The notes beneath the pieces were generated by a model that worked only from the letters and a program-made list of their open reading frames with translations, did no database searches and had not been told where the DNA came from. A program made the translations under genes and the position numbers. Positions 52,743-61,113 of a DNA stretch of 64,000 nucleotides are shown one piece after another. Numbering within the stretch: the first letter of the stretch is position 1; each line of letters starts with the position of its first letter. Source of the DNA: Marinobacterium jannaschii DSM 6295. GTDB lineage: Bacteria; Pseudomonadota; Gammaproteobacteria; Pseudomonadales; Balneatricaceae. Where the stretch lies: the NCBI RefSeq assembly GCF_000620085.1, contig NZ_JHVJ01000010.1:186001-250000 (forward strand), given 5' to 3'.

Positions 52743-52968
52743 AACAAACCCTCGTAATTATTTTTATCGCCGTTGTTAAATGAATCTCTCCGCAGCGGGA
52801 GGTTGAAAAACAGGCTATTCCTGTATCGAAACCGCAACCATTGATGTTTTTTTTCAGAAACGGTAAAAAAAATTGACCAAACGACAGGGCTCATAATTTT
52901 CTTTACCAGTGCCGGGCGGTTGTGCTGTGATGCGGGACGAGCCAGTAAATTCAGCTGAGAGGACGCCG

Positions 52969-53874
52969 ATGGCGGGATCAGTAGATTTCCGGAAACTACC
53001 GCCGTTAAAGGCATTGAAAGGATTTGAGGCGGTGGCGCGGTTGTTAAGTGTGCGTCGGGCGGCGGAAGAACTTAACCTGACCCATCCGGCCGTCAGCCAT
53101 CAGGTTCAGCAGCTGGAGCAAGACCTGGGCGTTAAGCTGTTTGCCCGTCAGGGACGTAATATCGTCCTGACCGATGAGGGCGAGCGTTATTACATCTGCG
53201 TGCAGGGCGCGCTGGAGCAGCTGGTGCTGGGTTCGGATGCGATGCGTCGGCAGTCGCAGCAGCCGGCATTGCGGGTGCAATCCTACATCACCTTCTCGGT
53301 GCGCTGGCTGGCGCACCGCCTGACCCGCTTCCGCAGCCAGTATCCGCATATAGAGCTGCATCTGATGACATCCGGTAATGGCTGGGAGTTTGATGAGGCC
53401 CATGCCGATATCGGCATTATCTACCACCGGGGAACGCTGCCCGAGCACCTGTACTGGGTTAAGCTGTTTGACTCCGAACTGTTCCCGGTCTGCAGTCCCT
53501 CCCTGCTGGAGGGCTGTGAGGAGCCGCTGACGCCGCAGCAGCTGACAGGCTATCCGCTGTTGTCGGTTTATACCGAAGAAAAACACTGGAACTGGCAACG
53601 CTGGTTCAGTGCCTGTGGGGTCACAGAGCGTCAGGCGATCACACCGGTAATGGTGGATACGCTGGTGGTGGCGCTGGAGATGGCGATTAACGGCGAGGGC
53701 ATAGCGCTGGTCAATGGTCCGCTGGTAAACGATGACCTGGCATCCGGGCGACTGGTCCGGCCATTTGATCTGGCAGTTGAGGGTGAAGGAAGCTGGGGGC
53801 TGGTGTGCCGTCGTGAGCTGTTACAAAACCCTCAGGTGCAAACCTTTATCGGCTGGCTACAGCAGCAGCTTTGA
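52969..53874 (+). CDS. LysR family regulator (GcvA-like)
   Basis: 301 residues from ATG 52969 (AGAGGA upstream), preferred over the ATG at 52930. Start LPPLKALKGFEAVARLLSVRRAAEELNLTHPAVSHQVQQLEQDLGVKLFARQGRNIVLTDEGERYY is the GcvA-like winged helix. The C-terminal effector domain follows. Divergent from the 3-hydroxyisobutyrate-dehydrogenase-family gene with a 226-base gap, so probably its regulator. Confidence 0.93.
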   Translation: MAGSVDFRKLPPLKALKGFEAVARLLSVRRAAEELNLTHPAVSHQVQQLEQDLGVKLFARQGRNIVLTDEGERYYICVQGALEQLVLGSDAMRRQSQQPALRVQSYITFSVRWLAHRLTRFRSQYPHIELHLMTSGNGWEFDEAHADIGIIYHRGTLPEHLYWVKLFDSELFPVCSPSLLEGCEEPLTPQQLTGYPLLSVYTEEKHWNWQRWFSACGVTERQAITPVMVDTLVVALEMAINGEGIALVNGPLVNDDLASGRLVRPFDLAVEGEGSWGLVCRRELLQNPQVQTFIGWLQQQL

Positions 53875-53921
53875 GTGACGATCGCATCTGGAATGATGCC
53901 TGAATGATCTGACCGAGCAGA

Positions 53922-53957
53922 AAAAAGGCGCAGATCCTGCGGGATCAGCGCCTTTTT
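53922..53957. terminator. Bidirectional terminator between LysR and sensor kinase
   Basis: Stem AAAAAGGCGC-A-GATCC / GGATC-A-GCGCCTTTTT (53922-53937 and 53942-53957) with a TGCG loop, an A-A internal mismatch, and long A/T flanks on both sides; serves the convergent LysR and kinase genes. Confidence 0.92.
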
Positions 53958-53975
53958 GTTTTTTCGGCTATCGGC

Positions 53976-55430
53976 CTATTTCAGTTCCAGCTGCAGATGG
54001 AAGGTGCTGCCTACGTCCGGATCGGACGTGACGGCGATATGGCCCTGGTGCTGTTCGGTCATGATGTAGTGACAGAAAGAGAGACGCTTACCGGCATCGT
54101 AGGTTTCGACGCCATCCGGGCTGCTGAAGAACGGCTCGAACAGGTACATCTGTTCATCCGGTGTCAGGCCTTTGCCGTTGTGCTGGATCTTGATCGCCAG
54201 TGCGTCGTAGCACTCGGCGATCTGGATACGGATCAGCGGACGTCTGCCCAGCTCGTCGTTCTGGGCAATGGCTTCACAGGAATGACGCAGGATACTGAGG
54301 AATACCTGCTGCAGTTCGGTGACGTAGCAGGGAATCGACGGCAGGTCGTCCTGATAGTGGCGTTCGATCTCAATATCTTTAAAACGCAGGCCGGAGGGGG
54401 AGGAGAGCACGCTGTTGGCGTGTTCCAGGGTGTGATCCATCAGGTCAACGATATCGGTGGACTGTTTCTCATCGCTGCGACCGCGGGAGAAGTGCAGCAG
54501 GTTGGCAACGATTTTCGCCACATCCTGGCCTTTCTCCGCTGCATCGGACAGCAGGTTGCCCAGTTTGGTCATCTCCTCAGAGTCGCCATTGTTTCCGGAC
54601 AGCAGACTGCCTTTGGTCAGCATGGTCTGGAAGACCTGCAGGTCAAACAGGATCGCCTGCAGCGGTGCGCTGATATCGTGCGCCATCGAGGCGGCCAGCT
54701 CACTCATGGAGGACATCTTGTCGCTGTTGATTAGTAGGTTTTCCGTCTGGGTCTGTTTCGATACGTCATCGATCAATACCACCACGCCGTTCTCATCCTG
54801 CTCGCGTAGCGGATAGACCGTAATCTCGAAGTGATAGAGGCCATGCTGGCTGTGGCGGATCGAAATCGGCTCTTTGCTGGCCAGTACTTGCTTGATCTTA
54901 TCCTGGGAGATCGTAACCGTTGGTAATACTTTCCACAGGTTTTTGCCGATGGCGTCGTCTGCCTTGATATTGGAGATCTCTTCGGCACGCTTGTTCCACT
55001 GTGTGATCGCGCCCTGCTCATTGAGGCCGATCAGCATCAGCGGCATCGACTTCAGGATATCCCTGATGTAGTTCTCAGAACTGCGCAGGCGGTTAGTAGT
55101 GATAACGTGCTGGGCGATCTCTTTCTCCAGCAACTGGTTGGATTCCTGCAGCAGTTTGTTGGAGCGGTCCAGTGTCTCGGTGCGCTCCTGTACCCGCTCT
55201 TCAAGCTGGCCGCGGATCTCGGTCAGCTCCGCATTGGCTTTATGTGCCTTGCGGCGGGTAAAGAACAGGTTGATCACTACCAGTGACAGGATGATGATCA
55301 GGGTGCCGCTGGTCCAGTTGGCCAGGTGTTGCCAGTTGGTTTTGCCGTGTTCATCCTTAAACAGATTGATTCCGGCGTAGAGCAGGTCGCTCTGGAGCAA
55401 AGCAAAGCAGGCAAATAGGTATTTGGTCAT
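53976..55430 (-). CDS. PAS sensor histidine kinase with degenerate ATP-binding boxes (probable pseudokinase)
   Basis: 484 residues from ATG 55430. N-terminal signal-anchor (MTKYLFACFALLQSDLLYAG) and a membrane segment (41-58), coiled coil (62-118), PAS domain (120-225), then a HisKA/HATPase part. H-box SELAASMAHDISAPLQAI with His251 is present, but the N-box reads SILRHSCEAIAQ (His383 where Asn is needed), G1 reads IQHNGKGL (His417 for the Asp), and G2 reads DAGKRLSFC in place of GTGLGLS. Three ATP-binding boxes are therefore lost. It could act as a scaffold, a sensor without kinase activity, or an intragenic relic. No partner response regulator is adjacent. Confidence 0.88.
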   Translation of the reverse strand: MTKYLFACFALLQSDLLYAGINLFKDEHGKTNWQHLANWTSGTLIIILSLVVINLFFTRRKAHKANAELTEIRGQLEERVQERTETLDRSNKLLQESNQLLEKEIAQHVITTNRLRSSENYIRDILKSMPLMLIGLNEQGAITQWNKRAEEISNIKADDAIGKNLWKVLPTVTISQDKIKQVLASKEPISIRHSQHGLYHFEITVYPLREQDENGVVVLIDDVSKQTQTENLLINSDKMSSMSELAASMAHDISAPLQAILFDLQVFQTMLTKGSLLSGNNGDSEEMTKLGNLLSDAAEKGQDVAKIVANLLHFSRGRSDEKQSTDIVDLMDHTLEHANSVLSSPSGLRFKDIEIERHYQDDLPSIPCYVTELQQVFLSILRHSCEAIAQNDELGRRPLIRIQIAECYDALAIKIQHNGKGLTPDEQMYLFEPFFSSPDGVETYDAGKRLSFCHYIMTEQHQGHIAVTSDPDVGSTFHLQLELK

Positions 55431-55690
55431 TACGATTTTTCGATCATCCGGAGAGTCGTTATCTGTCGGCGCGGTGCAATATGCCCGTTTCCGGGCGACT
55501 GCGTTAATCCCTTGGGGACAGAGCCACAGAACCACAAATATGGGCCTTAGTATGCTTTATTCATCACCAGATTACTAACGCTGACAGGGGCGTTATGGCA
55601 TGGAATTTCAGTAATTTGGGCGCTGTGGATAATGAAACGGTTAATTACGATAGCGGTGACAGATACTTTTGAACCTGAGGGCTTTCATGG

Positions 55691-56128
55691 ATGAAACTCG
55701 AACTGATTAAAGTTATGGAATTGGGCGCTGAAGAGAGGCTGGTAAAGCATAATATGGCCGAAGATTACAGACGCCATAATATCGTCTGGGATGATGCTGG
55801 TTTTCGCCAGTGCTGGACCGAGACCGAAAACTATGGCTTGCGCTGGAGCGGTTTTGAGGTTGGTTTGTTGAGTCTGGATGAGGATGCCCAGGCGCTTTAC
55901 ATTCGTAACCTGCAAATTGTCGAACCCTTTCAGGGGGAGGGCTTCGGGGCTGCGGCTTTAGACGTATCTCTGAAACTGGCAAGACAGCGCAATAAGCAAT
56001 GGTTGCGGTTAAGGGCTTTTACCGACAGCCGGGCTTTGTCGCTGTATCGGCGGTTTGGGTTTGAGGCGGTAAAGACAGAAGGTGCCTTCACCGCCCTGCA
56101 GTGTCGGGTCGACCCGCTTAAGCGCTGA
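55691..56128 (+). CDS. GNAT family N-acetyltransferase
   Basis: 145 residues. Acetyl-CoA-binding motif A is seen in LYIRNLQIVEPFQGEGFGAAALDVSLKLA (QGEGFG), and motif B in LSLYRRFGFEAVKTEGAFTALQCR. Typical small-molecule or protein acetyltransferase; substrate unknown. It ends tail to tail with the amidotransferase gene, overlapping its last 11 bases. Confidence 0.9.
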   Translation: MKLELIKVMELGAEERLVKHNMAEDYRRHNIVWDDAGFRQCWTETENYGLRWSGFEVGLLSLDEDAQALYIRNLQIVEPFQGEGFGAAALDVSLKLARQRNKQWLRLRAFTDSRALSLYRRFGFEAVKTEGAFTALQCRVDPLKR

Positions 56129-56819
56129 AGAAATTGATAATCCACTGAGCGCATTTAAGATTGTCCGGCTCCGCCTGCAACGAGTGCAGCGCTTCGCGGA
56201 TGCGGCTGGCCGGGATACGGTCAGCCCGGGCCTGACACAGTGCAGCAGAGTAGGCAGGGCTGAATTCCGGGTGGCCCTGGATACCGAGCATGTGCTCGCC
56301 AACCTGCAGCATAAAATGCGGACAGAACTGGCTGGAGGCCAGCACCCGGCTGTTGTCGGGCAGGCCAGTGACCTGGTCCTGATGGCTGACAATCAGGTCC
56401 AGCTCGGGCTGAAAGGGTTCCATCCAGTGGGTCTGCAGGTCGATCTGATTGAATGAGACGCCGATGCCCCAGCCGCGCTCGGAGCGTTCCACCTTGCCGC
56501 CGAAGGCTTTGGCGATCAGCTGGTGGCCGTAGCAGATCCCGACAAACTTCCTGCCCGCCCTGTCCAGCTGACGCAGGTAGGCTTCCAGTTCCAGGCTCCA
56601 GGGCAGTTCCTCGTAGACGCTGGCCCGGCTGCCGGTGGATATATAGCCGTCACATTCGGCCGGGTCGGCCGGATACTCGCCACTGCGCACATCATAAATC
56701 GCGAAACTCAGATCCGTGCGAACCTGTCGCAACAGCCGCTGCAGCTTTTGCGGATAATTCTCAAAACCTCCCTGCACGGTATCGGGGATATCATCACATT
56801 GCAGAATTCCGATCTTCAT
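56118..56819 (-). CDS. Class I glutamine amidotransferase-like hydrolase
   Basis: 233 residues with class I amidotransferase signatures: FVGICYGHQLIAKAFGG (nucleophile Cys) and GIQGHPEFSPAY (catalytic His and Glu). It resembles the stand-alone COG0518 group. Such enzymes hydrolyse gamma-glutamyl amides. It is the last gene of a minus-strand set with the iron alcohol dehydrogenase (28 bases upstream), an aldehyde dehydrogenase and a glutamine-synthetase-like protein, which makes it a candidate gamma-glutamyl hydrolase (PuuD/YgaD-like role) in that pathway. Confidence 0.9.
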   Translation of the reverse strand: MKIGILQCDDIPDTVQGGFENYPQKLQRLLRQVRTDLSFAIYDVRSGEYPADPAECDGYISTGSRASVYEELPWSLELEAYLRQLDRAGRKFVGICYGHQLIAKAFGGKVERSERGWGIGVSFNQIDLQTHWMEPFQPELDLIVSHQDQVTGLPDNSRVLASSQFCPHFMLQVGEHMLGIQGHPEFSPAYSAALCQARADRIPASRIREALHSLQAEPDNLKCAQWIINFFSA

Positions 56820-56847
56820 AGTGCTGCGGTTCTCCGGCGCTTCGGTA

Positions 56848-58017
56848 TTAGAGAACGCCCAGTATAGCGTTGCGGCAGATAGAGCTGTACTGCTGTGCCG
56901 AAAAGCTCACTGGATTACCGGCCGCGCTGGGGTCGAGCACGGCCATACGGCCGATCCGGTCGGGGTCGTAGCGATCGATACCGATCTCACTCAGCGAATG
57001 GGGAATGCCGACCGTGGTTCTCAGATCGATGATCCAGCTGAGAAAGCAGTCGAAGCTGCGCTGCTCCAGCCCCAGGTAATCACAGCAGCGCAGGGTAATG
57101 GGAGTAATGGCGCCGCGGTTGGCATAAAGCACGTAGGGCATCAGGATGGCGTTCAGCAGGCCGTGATGCGCGTTGTAGATGCCGCCAATGGTATGGGCCA
57201 GCGCGTGCATCGCCCCCAGGCCTTTCTGGAAGGCGGTTGCGCCCATCGTTGAGGCGACCAGCATCTGTAGGCGGGCTTCCAGATTGCCGCCATCTTCCAC
57301 CGCTTTGGGCAGGTTTTCACGGATCAGTCGGATCGCCTCCAGCGCGATGCCATCGGCCATCGGGTGAAAGCCCGGGGCGCAGAGGGCTTCGAGGTTGTGG
57401 GAGAGGGCGTCCATGCCGGTGGCGGCTGTTAACGCGGTGGGCAGGCTGACCGTCAGTTGCGGGTCGAGAATCACCCGTTTTGGCAGCATATCCGGATGGA
57501 AGATGATGCGCTTAACCTGTCGCTGCTGATCGGTGATCACCGCTGCCCGGCCAACCTCTGAGCCGGTGCCCGCCGTGGTGGGGATGGCGATAACCGGGGC
57601 AATCGCAGCGGCGTCGGCATAGGTCCAGTTTTCGCCGCTGTCTTCAAACTGCCACAACGGCAGCGACTGGCCACTCATCAGGGCGACCGCCTTGGCGCAA
57701 TCCAGGGCCGAGCCGCCACCGATGGCGATGATGCCGTCATACTGGCCGAAGCGATAAGCCGCCACCCCGTCCGATACGTTCTGCTCGGTTGGATTGCTGT
57801 CTACTTTACTGAACAGGCCACAGTGCAGGTTGTGGCAGATACAGTGTTTTATGGCGCAGGCTACCATCTCGCTGGTAGCCAGTGCCGGATCGGTGACCAG
57901 CATAGGGGCATGTATTCCCAGTTGTTTGCAGCAGCTGGCCAGATGCTGGATAGCGCCGCAGCCCACGAGAATTTCGCTGGGATAATGCCACTGTGCCCGA
58001 AGCGTGTTCTGGCTCAT
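56848..58017 (-). CDS. Iron-containing alcohol dehydrogenase
   Basis: 389 residues of the group III Fe-ADH family: DGIIAIGGGSALDCAKAVALM, TTAGTGSEVGRAAVITD, the metal site SHNLEALCAPGFHP and MHALAHTIGGIYNAHHG with two His ligands. Oxidises a primary alcohol (or reduces an aldehyde) with NAD. Its start overlaps the stop of the aldehyde dehydrogenase gene by four bases (ATGA). Second enzyme of a proposed gamma-glutamyl amino-alcohol route. Confidence 0.94.
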   Translation of the reverse strand: MSQNTLRAQWHYPSEILVGCGAIQHLASCCKQLGIHAPMLVTDPALATSEMVACAIKHCICHNLHCGLFSKVDSNPTEQNVSDGVAAYRFGQYDGIIAIGGGSALDCAKAVALMSGQSLPLWQFEDSGENWTYADAAAIAPVIAIPTTAGTGSEVGRAAVITDQQRQVKRIIFHPDMLPKRVILDPQLTVSLPTALTAATGMDALSHNLEALCAPGFHPMADGIALEAIRLIRENLPKAVEDGGNLEARLQMLVASTMGATAFQKGLGAMHALAHTIGGIYNAHHGLLNAILMPYVLYANRGAITPITLRCCDYLGLEQRSFDCFLSWIIDLRTTVGIPHSLSEIGIDRYDPDRIGRMAVLDPSAAGNPVSFSAQQYSSICRNAILGVL

Positions 58018-59429
58018 GGTTCGTTCTCCGGGGTTACCCTCGGTGGGCCATTGAGGTTATAGGATTGGGGGCGGGTCAGTTGCTGGTAACCCAGTGATGA
58101 CAGGCTGCAGCCGCGGCCTGAACCTTTGGTACCGCTCCAGGCCAGGGCCGGGTCCAGATAATCACAGCGGATCAGAAACAGTGTGCCGCAGTGCAGCCGG
58201 TTGCCGATGTTCACGGCGCTGTCGATATCGCGGCTGTAGAGCGCGGCTGTCAGGCCATAGTCGCTGTCGTTCATCAGCCGGATCGCTTCGTCGTCATCGG
58301 CAACCTGCATGATCCCAAGCAGTGGTCCGAAGGTTTCCTCGGTCATCAGTGTCATGCTGTGATCGGCATGGGCAATTAGTTGCGGTGCCAGATAGGCGCT
58401 GCCGGGCTGGTCGGCGCTAAACCTAGCGCTATCTAGCAACGCAACGCCGCCTTTCGCCAGAGCATCGGCGGCCTGTGCCCGCACCCGCTGCGCGGCCCGG
58501 GCGTTCACCATCGGTCCGAGTACGGTATCCGGGTGATCAGGCCGCCCCGGCTGATAGTGATAGGCGGCTGCAACGGCGCGGTCGATAAAGGCCTGACAGA
58601 TATCTTTATGCAGGTAAAGGCGCTCAATGGCGCAGCAGGACTGTCCACTGTTATAAAAAGCGCCTTCCAGCACAGAGGCCACCGCCAGATCCAGATCGGC
58701 ATCAGGCCGCACATAGGCCGGGTCTTTACCGCCCAGCTCCAGCGTCAGGCTCTTGAACTGGCCGGCCAGTGCGTGCTCGATCGCATCACCGCCGGCATTG
58801 GAGCCGGTGAAGCTGATATGGTCGATACGTGAATCTGCCGCCAGTGCCAGGCTCTGCTGATGGTCCAGATAGAGGTACTGGAACACCCCGTCCGGTAATC
58901 CGGCCTGACGGAAAGCGCCGGCCAGGCGTTCGGCGCACAGGGGCGTTTGGGAAGAGGGCTTCAGCAGCACGGTATTGCCCGCCATCAGGGCCGGTATCAG
59001 GGTGTTGACGGTGGTCAGGTAGGGGTAGTTCCAGGGCGCGATCAGCAGGCAGTTGCCCAGTGGCCGGTGCCTGATGTAGCGCCGCTGCTGCGGCGAATCT
59101 GCCAGCTCTGTCGGTGCCAGGGCCTGTTCGGCGATACTGATCATATAGCGTGCCCGTTCGATAAAGCCGGAGACTTCGCCTGCCCCCTGGCTTATCGGGC
59201 GTCCCATCATCCAGCAAAGCTCGCGGGCAATATCGGCTGACGCGGCGCTGACAGAGTCCAGCATCTTCAGGCAATAGGCCGCCCGCTGTGGCAGTGCCAG
59301 CTGCTGCCATTCGGCCTGGGCATCGCAGGCGCGCTGAAGTGCTTGCTCGATCTCTGTGTCATTGGCGTATTCCCGGCAGAGGAATACCGAGTTATCGACC
59401 GGGGAGAGGGTTTCAAATCTGGTCTGCAT
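58014..59429 (-). CDS. Aldehyde dehydrogenase (NAD-dependent)
   Basis: 471 residues. ALDH features: APWNYPYLTTVNTLIPALMAGNTVLLKPSSQ, SFTGSNAGGDAI, active-site Glu in LELGGKDPAYV, catalytic Cys in SGQSCCAIERL, TEETFGPLLGI. Oxidises an aldehyde to the acid. Sits between the glutamine-synthetase-like gene (21-base gap) and the Fe-ADH (ATGA overlap), so it likely acts on the aldehyde made by the Fe-ADH on a gamma-glutamyl substrate. Confidence 0.94.
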   Translation of the reverse strand: MQTRFETLSPVDNSVFLCREYANDTEIEQALQRACDAQAEWQQLALPQRAAYCLKMLDSVSAASADIARELCWMMGRPISQGAGEVSGFIERARYMISIAEQALAPTELADSPQQRRYIRHRPLGNCLLIAPWNYPYLTTVNTLIPALMAGNTVLLKPSSQTPLCAERLAGAFRQAGLPDGVFQYLYLDHQQSLALAADSRIDHISFTGSNAGGDAIEHALAGQFKSLTLELGGKDPAYVRPDADLDLAVASVLEGAFYNSGQSCCAIERLYLHKDICQAFIDRAVAAAYHYQPGRPDHPDTVLGPMVNARAAQRVRAQAADALAKGGVALLDSARFSADQPGSAYLAPQLIAHADHSMTLMTEETFGPLLGIMQVADDDEAIRLMNDSDYGLTAALYSRDIDSAVNIGNRLHCGTLFLIRCDYLDPALAWSGTKGSGRGCSLSSLGYQQLTRPQSYNLNGPPRVTPENEP

Positions 59430-59449
59430 CCGCGTACTCCTTGATCCCG

Positions 59450-60829
59450 TCAGATAATTTCAAAGTAACGTTGCAGTTCCCAGTCAGTAATATGCTGACG
59501 AAATGCCTGCCATTCCCACTCCCGGGTGTTGGCGTAGTGTTCGATAAACGGGTCCCCGAACAGCAGGCGGGCGGTTTCTGACTGGCGCAGCGCCGTAGTC
59601 GCCTCGATCAGCGTCGTTGGCAGCGCCAGGTGTGCCGGGTGCTGCTGGTCATAGGCGTTGCCGCTGACCATCGCGGCCGGCTGCAGTTTCTGTTCGATAC
59701 CGTAAAGCCCGGCTGCCAGGGTCGCGGCCAGCACGATATAGGGGTTGGCATCGGCGGACCCCAGGCGGAACTCGACGCGCTGGGCCTTTGGCTGTCCGGG
59801 AATCACCCGCAGGGCTGTAGTACGGTTTTCTATCCCCCAGGTGGCGTCAGTCGGCGCCCAGTAACCCGGGACCATGCGTGAGTAGGCGTTGACGGTTTGT
59901 GCCATCATCGCCAGCAGTTCCGGCATCAGTTGCTGTTGTCCGGCAACAAAGTGACGCTGTATCTCACTCATGCCATAAGGCTGGTCGGCGGCGTGGAAGC
60001 TATGCGCTGCGCTGTGCTTATCCTGCAGGGAGAGGTGGATATGGCCGGACTGGCCAGGATATTCGTTGGACCAGCGGGCCATGAAGGTGGCCATCATCTG
60101 CTGGCGCTGGGCCCATACCTTGATAAAAGTTTTGAATAACGCCGCCTTGTCTGCCGCGTTCAGTGCACTGTCCACATTAATGGCGGCTTCGAGCACTCCG
60201 GGGCCGGTTTCGGTGTGGATACCCTCAATAGGGAAATCCATCGCTTCGGCCAGTTGCAGAATCTGTTGATAGAGCTCGGCATGGCTTGAGCTGCGCAACA
60301 GCGAGTAGCCGAAATAGCCGGGTGTGATCGGTTTCAGGTTCCGAAAGCCTTTTTCCCTGACGGAGTCGGGTGTTTCGGCAAACAGGAAAAACTCATATTC
60401 AAAGGCGGCATGAACCCTGAAACCCATGTCGTCGGCGTGTTGCAGGACCCGCTTAAGCAGATTGCGGGGACAAAACTGGGCAGCTTCTGCGTCGAACTCG
60501 CAGAGAAAAAGCAGCATGTCGCCTTCCAGCGGCAGGTTGCGACAGCTGTCGGCAACAATCCTGACCGGTGCATCGGGGTAGCCTGTATGCCAGCCGGTGT
60601 ATTCCACCTGCGGGTTCTCGTAGAGCTGGTCGTTGCTGTCCCAACCCAGAACTACATCACAGAAGGAGAAACCGTTGTCGAGGGAGGAGAAAAACTTCTC
60701 CCTACTCATATACTTACCGCGCAGTACACCGTCGATATCGTGCAGGCCGACCTTGATATGACTCAGGCCCCGGGCCTCGACCAGTCGTTTGGCATCCGCC
60801 ACCGTTTTTACATCGCGGGCATCCATCAT
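59450..60829 (-). CDS. Glutamine-synthetase-like gamma-glutamylating enzyme (PuuA/GlnA-type)
   Basis: 459 residues. Glutamine synthetase fold motifs: AAFEYEFFLF (metal-binding Glu residues), ETGPGVLEAAI, GQSGHIHLSLQDK, NRTTALRVIPG and RVEFRLGSADANPYIVLAA; Asn in the last is typical of PuuA-type proteins. It lacks the adenylylation loop. Such enzymes join glutamate to the amino group of putrescine, ethanolamine or isopropylamine. It heads an operon with ALDH, Fe-ADH and amidotransferase, whose enzyme set suits an amino-alcohol. AGAGAGGG precedes the start ATG 60829. Confidence 0.95.
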   Translation of the reverse strand: MMDARDVKTVADAKRLVEARGLSHIKVGLHDIDGVLRGKYMSREKFFSSLDNGFSFCDVVLGWDSNDQLYENPQVEYTGWHTGYPDAPVRIVADSCRNLPLEGDMLLFLCEFDAEAAQFCPRNLLKRVLQHADDMGFRVHAAFEYEFFLFAETPDSVREKGFRNLKPITPGYFGYSLLRSSSHAELYQQILQLAEAMDFPIEGIHTETGPGVLEAAINVDSALNAADKAALFKTFIKVWAQRQQMMATFMARWSNEYPGQSGHIHLSLQDKHSAAHSFHAADQPYGMSEIQRHFVAGQQQLMPELLAMMAQTVNAYSRMVPGYWAPTDATWGIENRTTALRVIPGQPKAQRVEFRLGSADANPYIVLAATLAAGLYGIEQKLQPAAMVSGNAYDQQHPAHLALPTTLIEATTALRQSETARLLFGDPFIEHYANTREWEWQAFRQHITDWELQRYFEII

Positions 60830-61049
60830 CTGTAAACCCTCTCTGCGTGACCTGTAACAAAAACTGAACAGTTGTCTCCCTTAAAGCTAGTTCAGCTTTT
60901 GCCTTAAGGTGTGATTGATTTACGACAACCGTGCGACCTGTGCTGTTGGAATGTCGGAAAGGTGAAGTGCTGCTGATCGTTCAGGGGGCTTTGCTAAGCG
61001 GATGGATGCAGAATGTCGGGAGCGGCTGGTGGGATTGGTTGTGCGTAAA

Positions 61050-61071
61050 AAGGCTGCCATCGGGCAGCCTT
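61050..61071 (-). terminator. Terminator downstream of the NYN gene
   Basis: Stem AAGGCTGCC / GGCAGCCTT (61050-61058, 61063-61071) with an ATCG loop; on the minus strand followed by TTT ACG. It ends the NYN-domain transcript. Confidence 0.85.
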
Positions 61072-61113
61072 CAGATGCGGGTTACGGCCTGCCGGAGCAG
61101 GCCTGCAGCGGAT

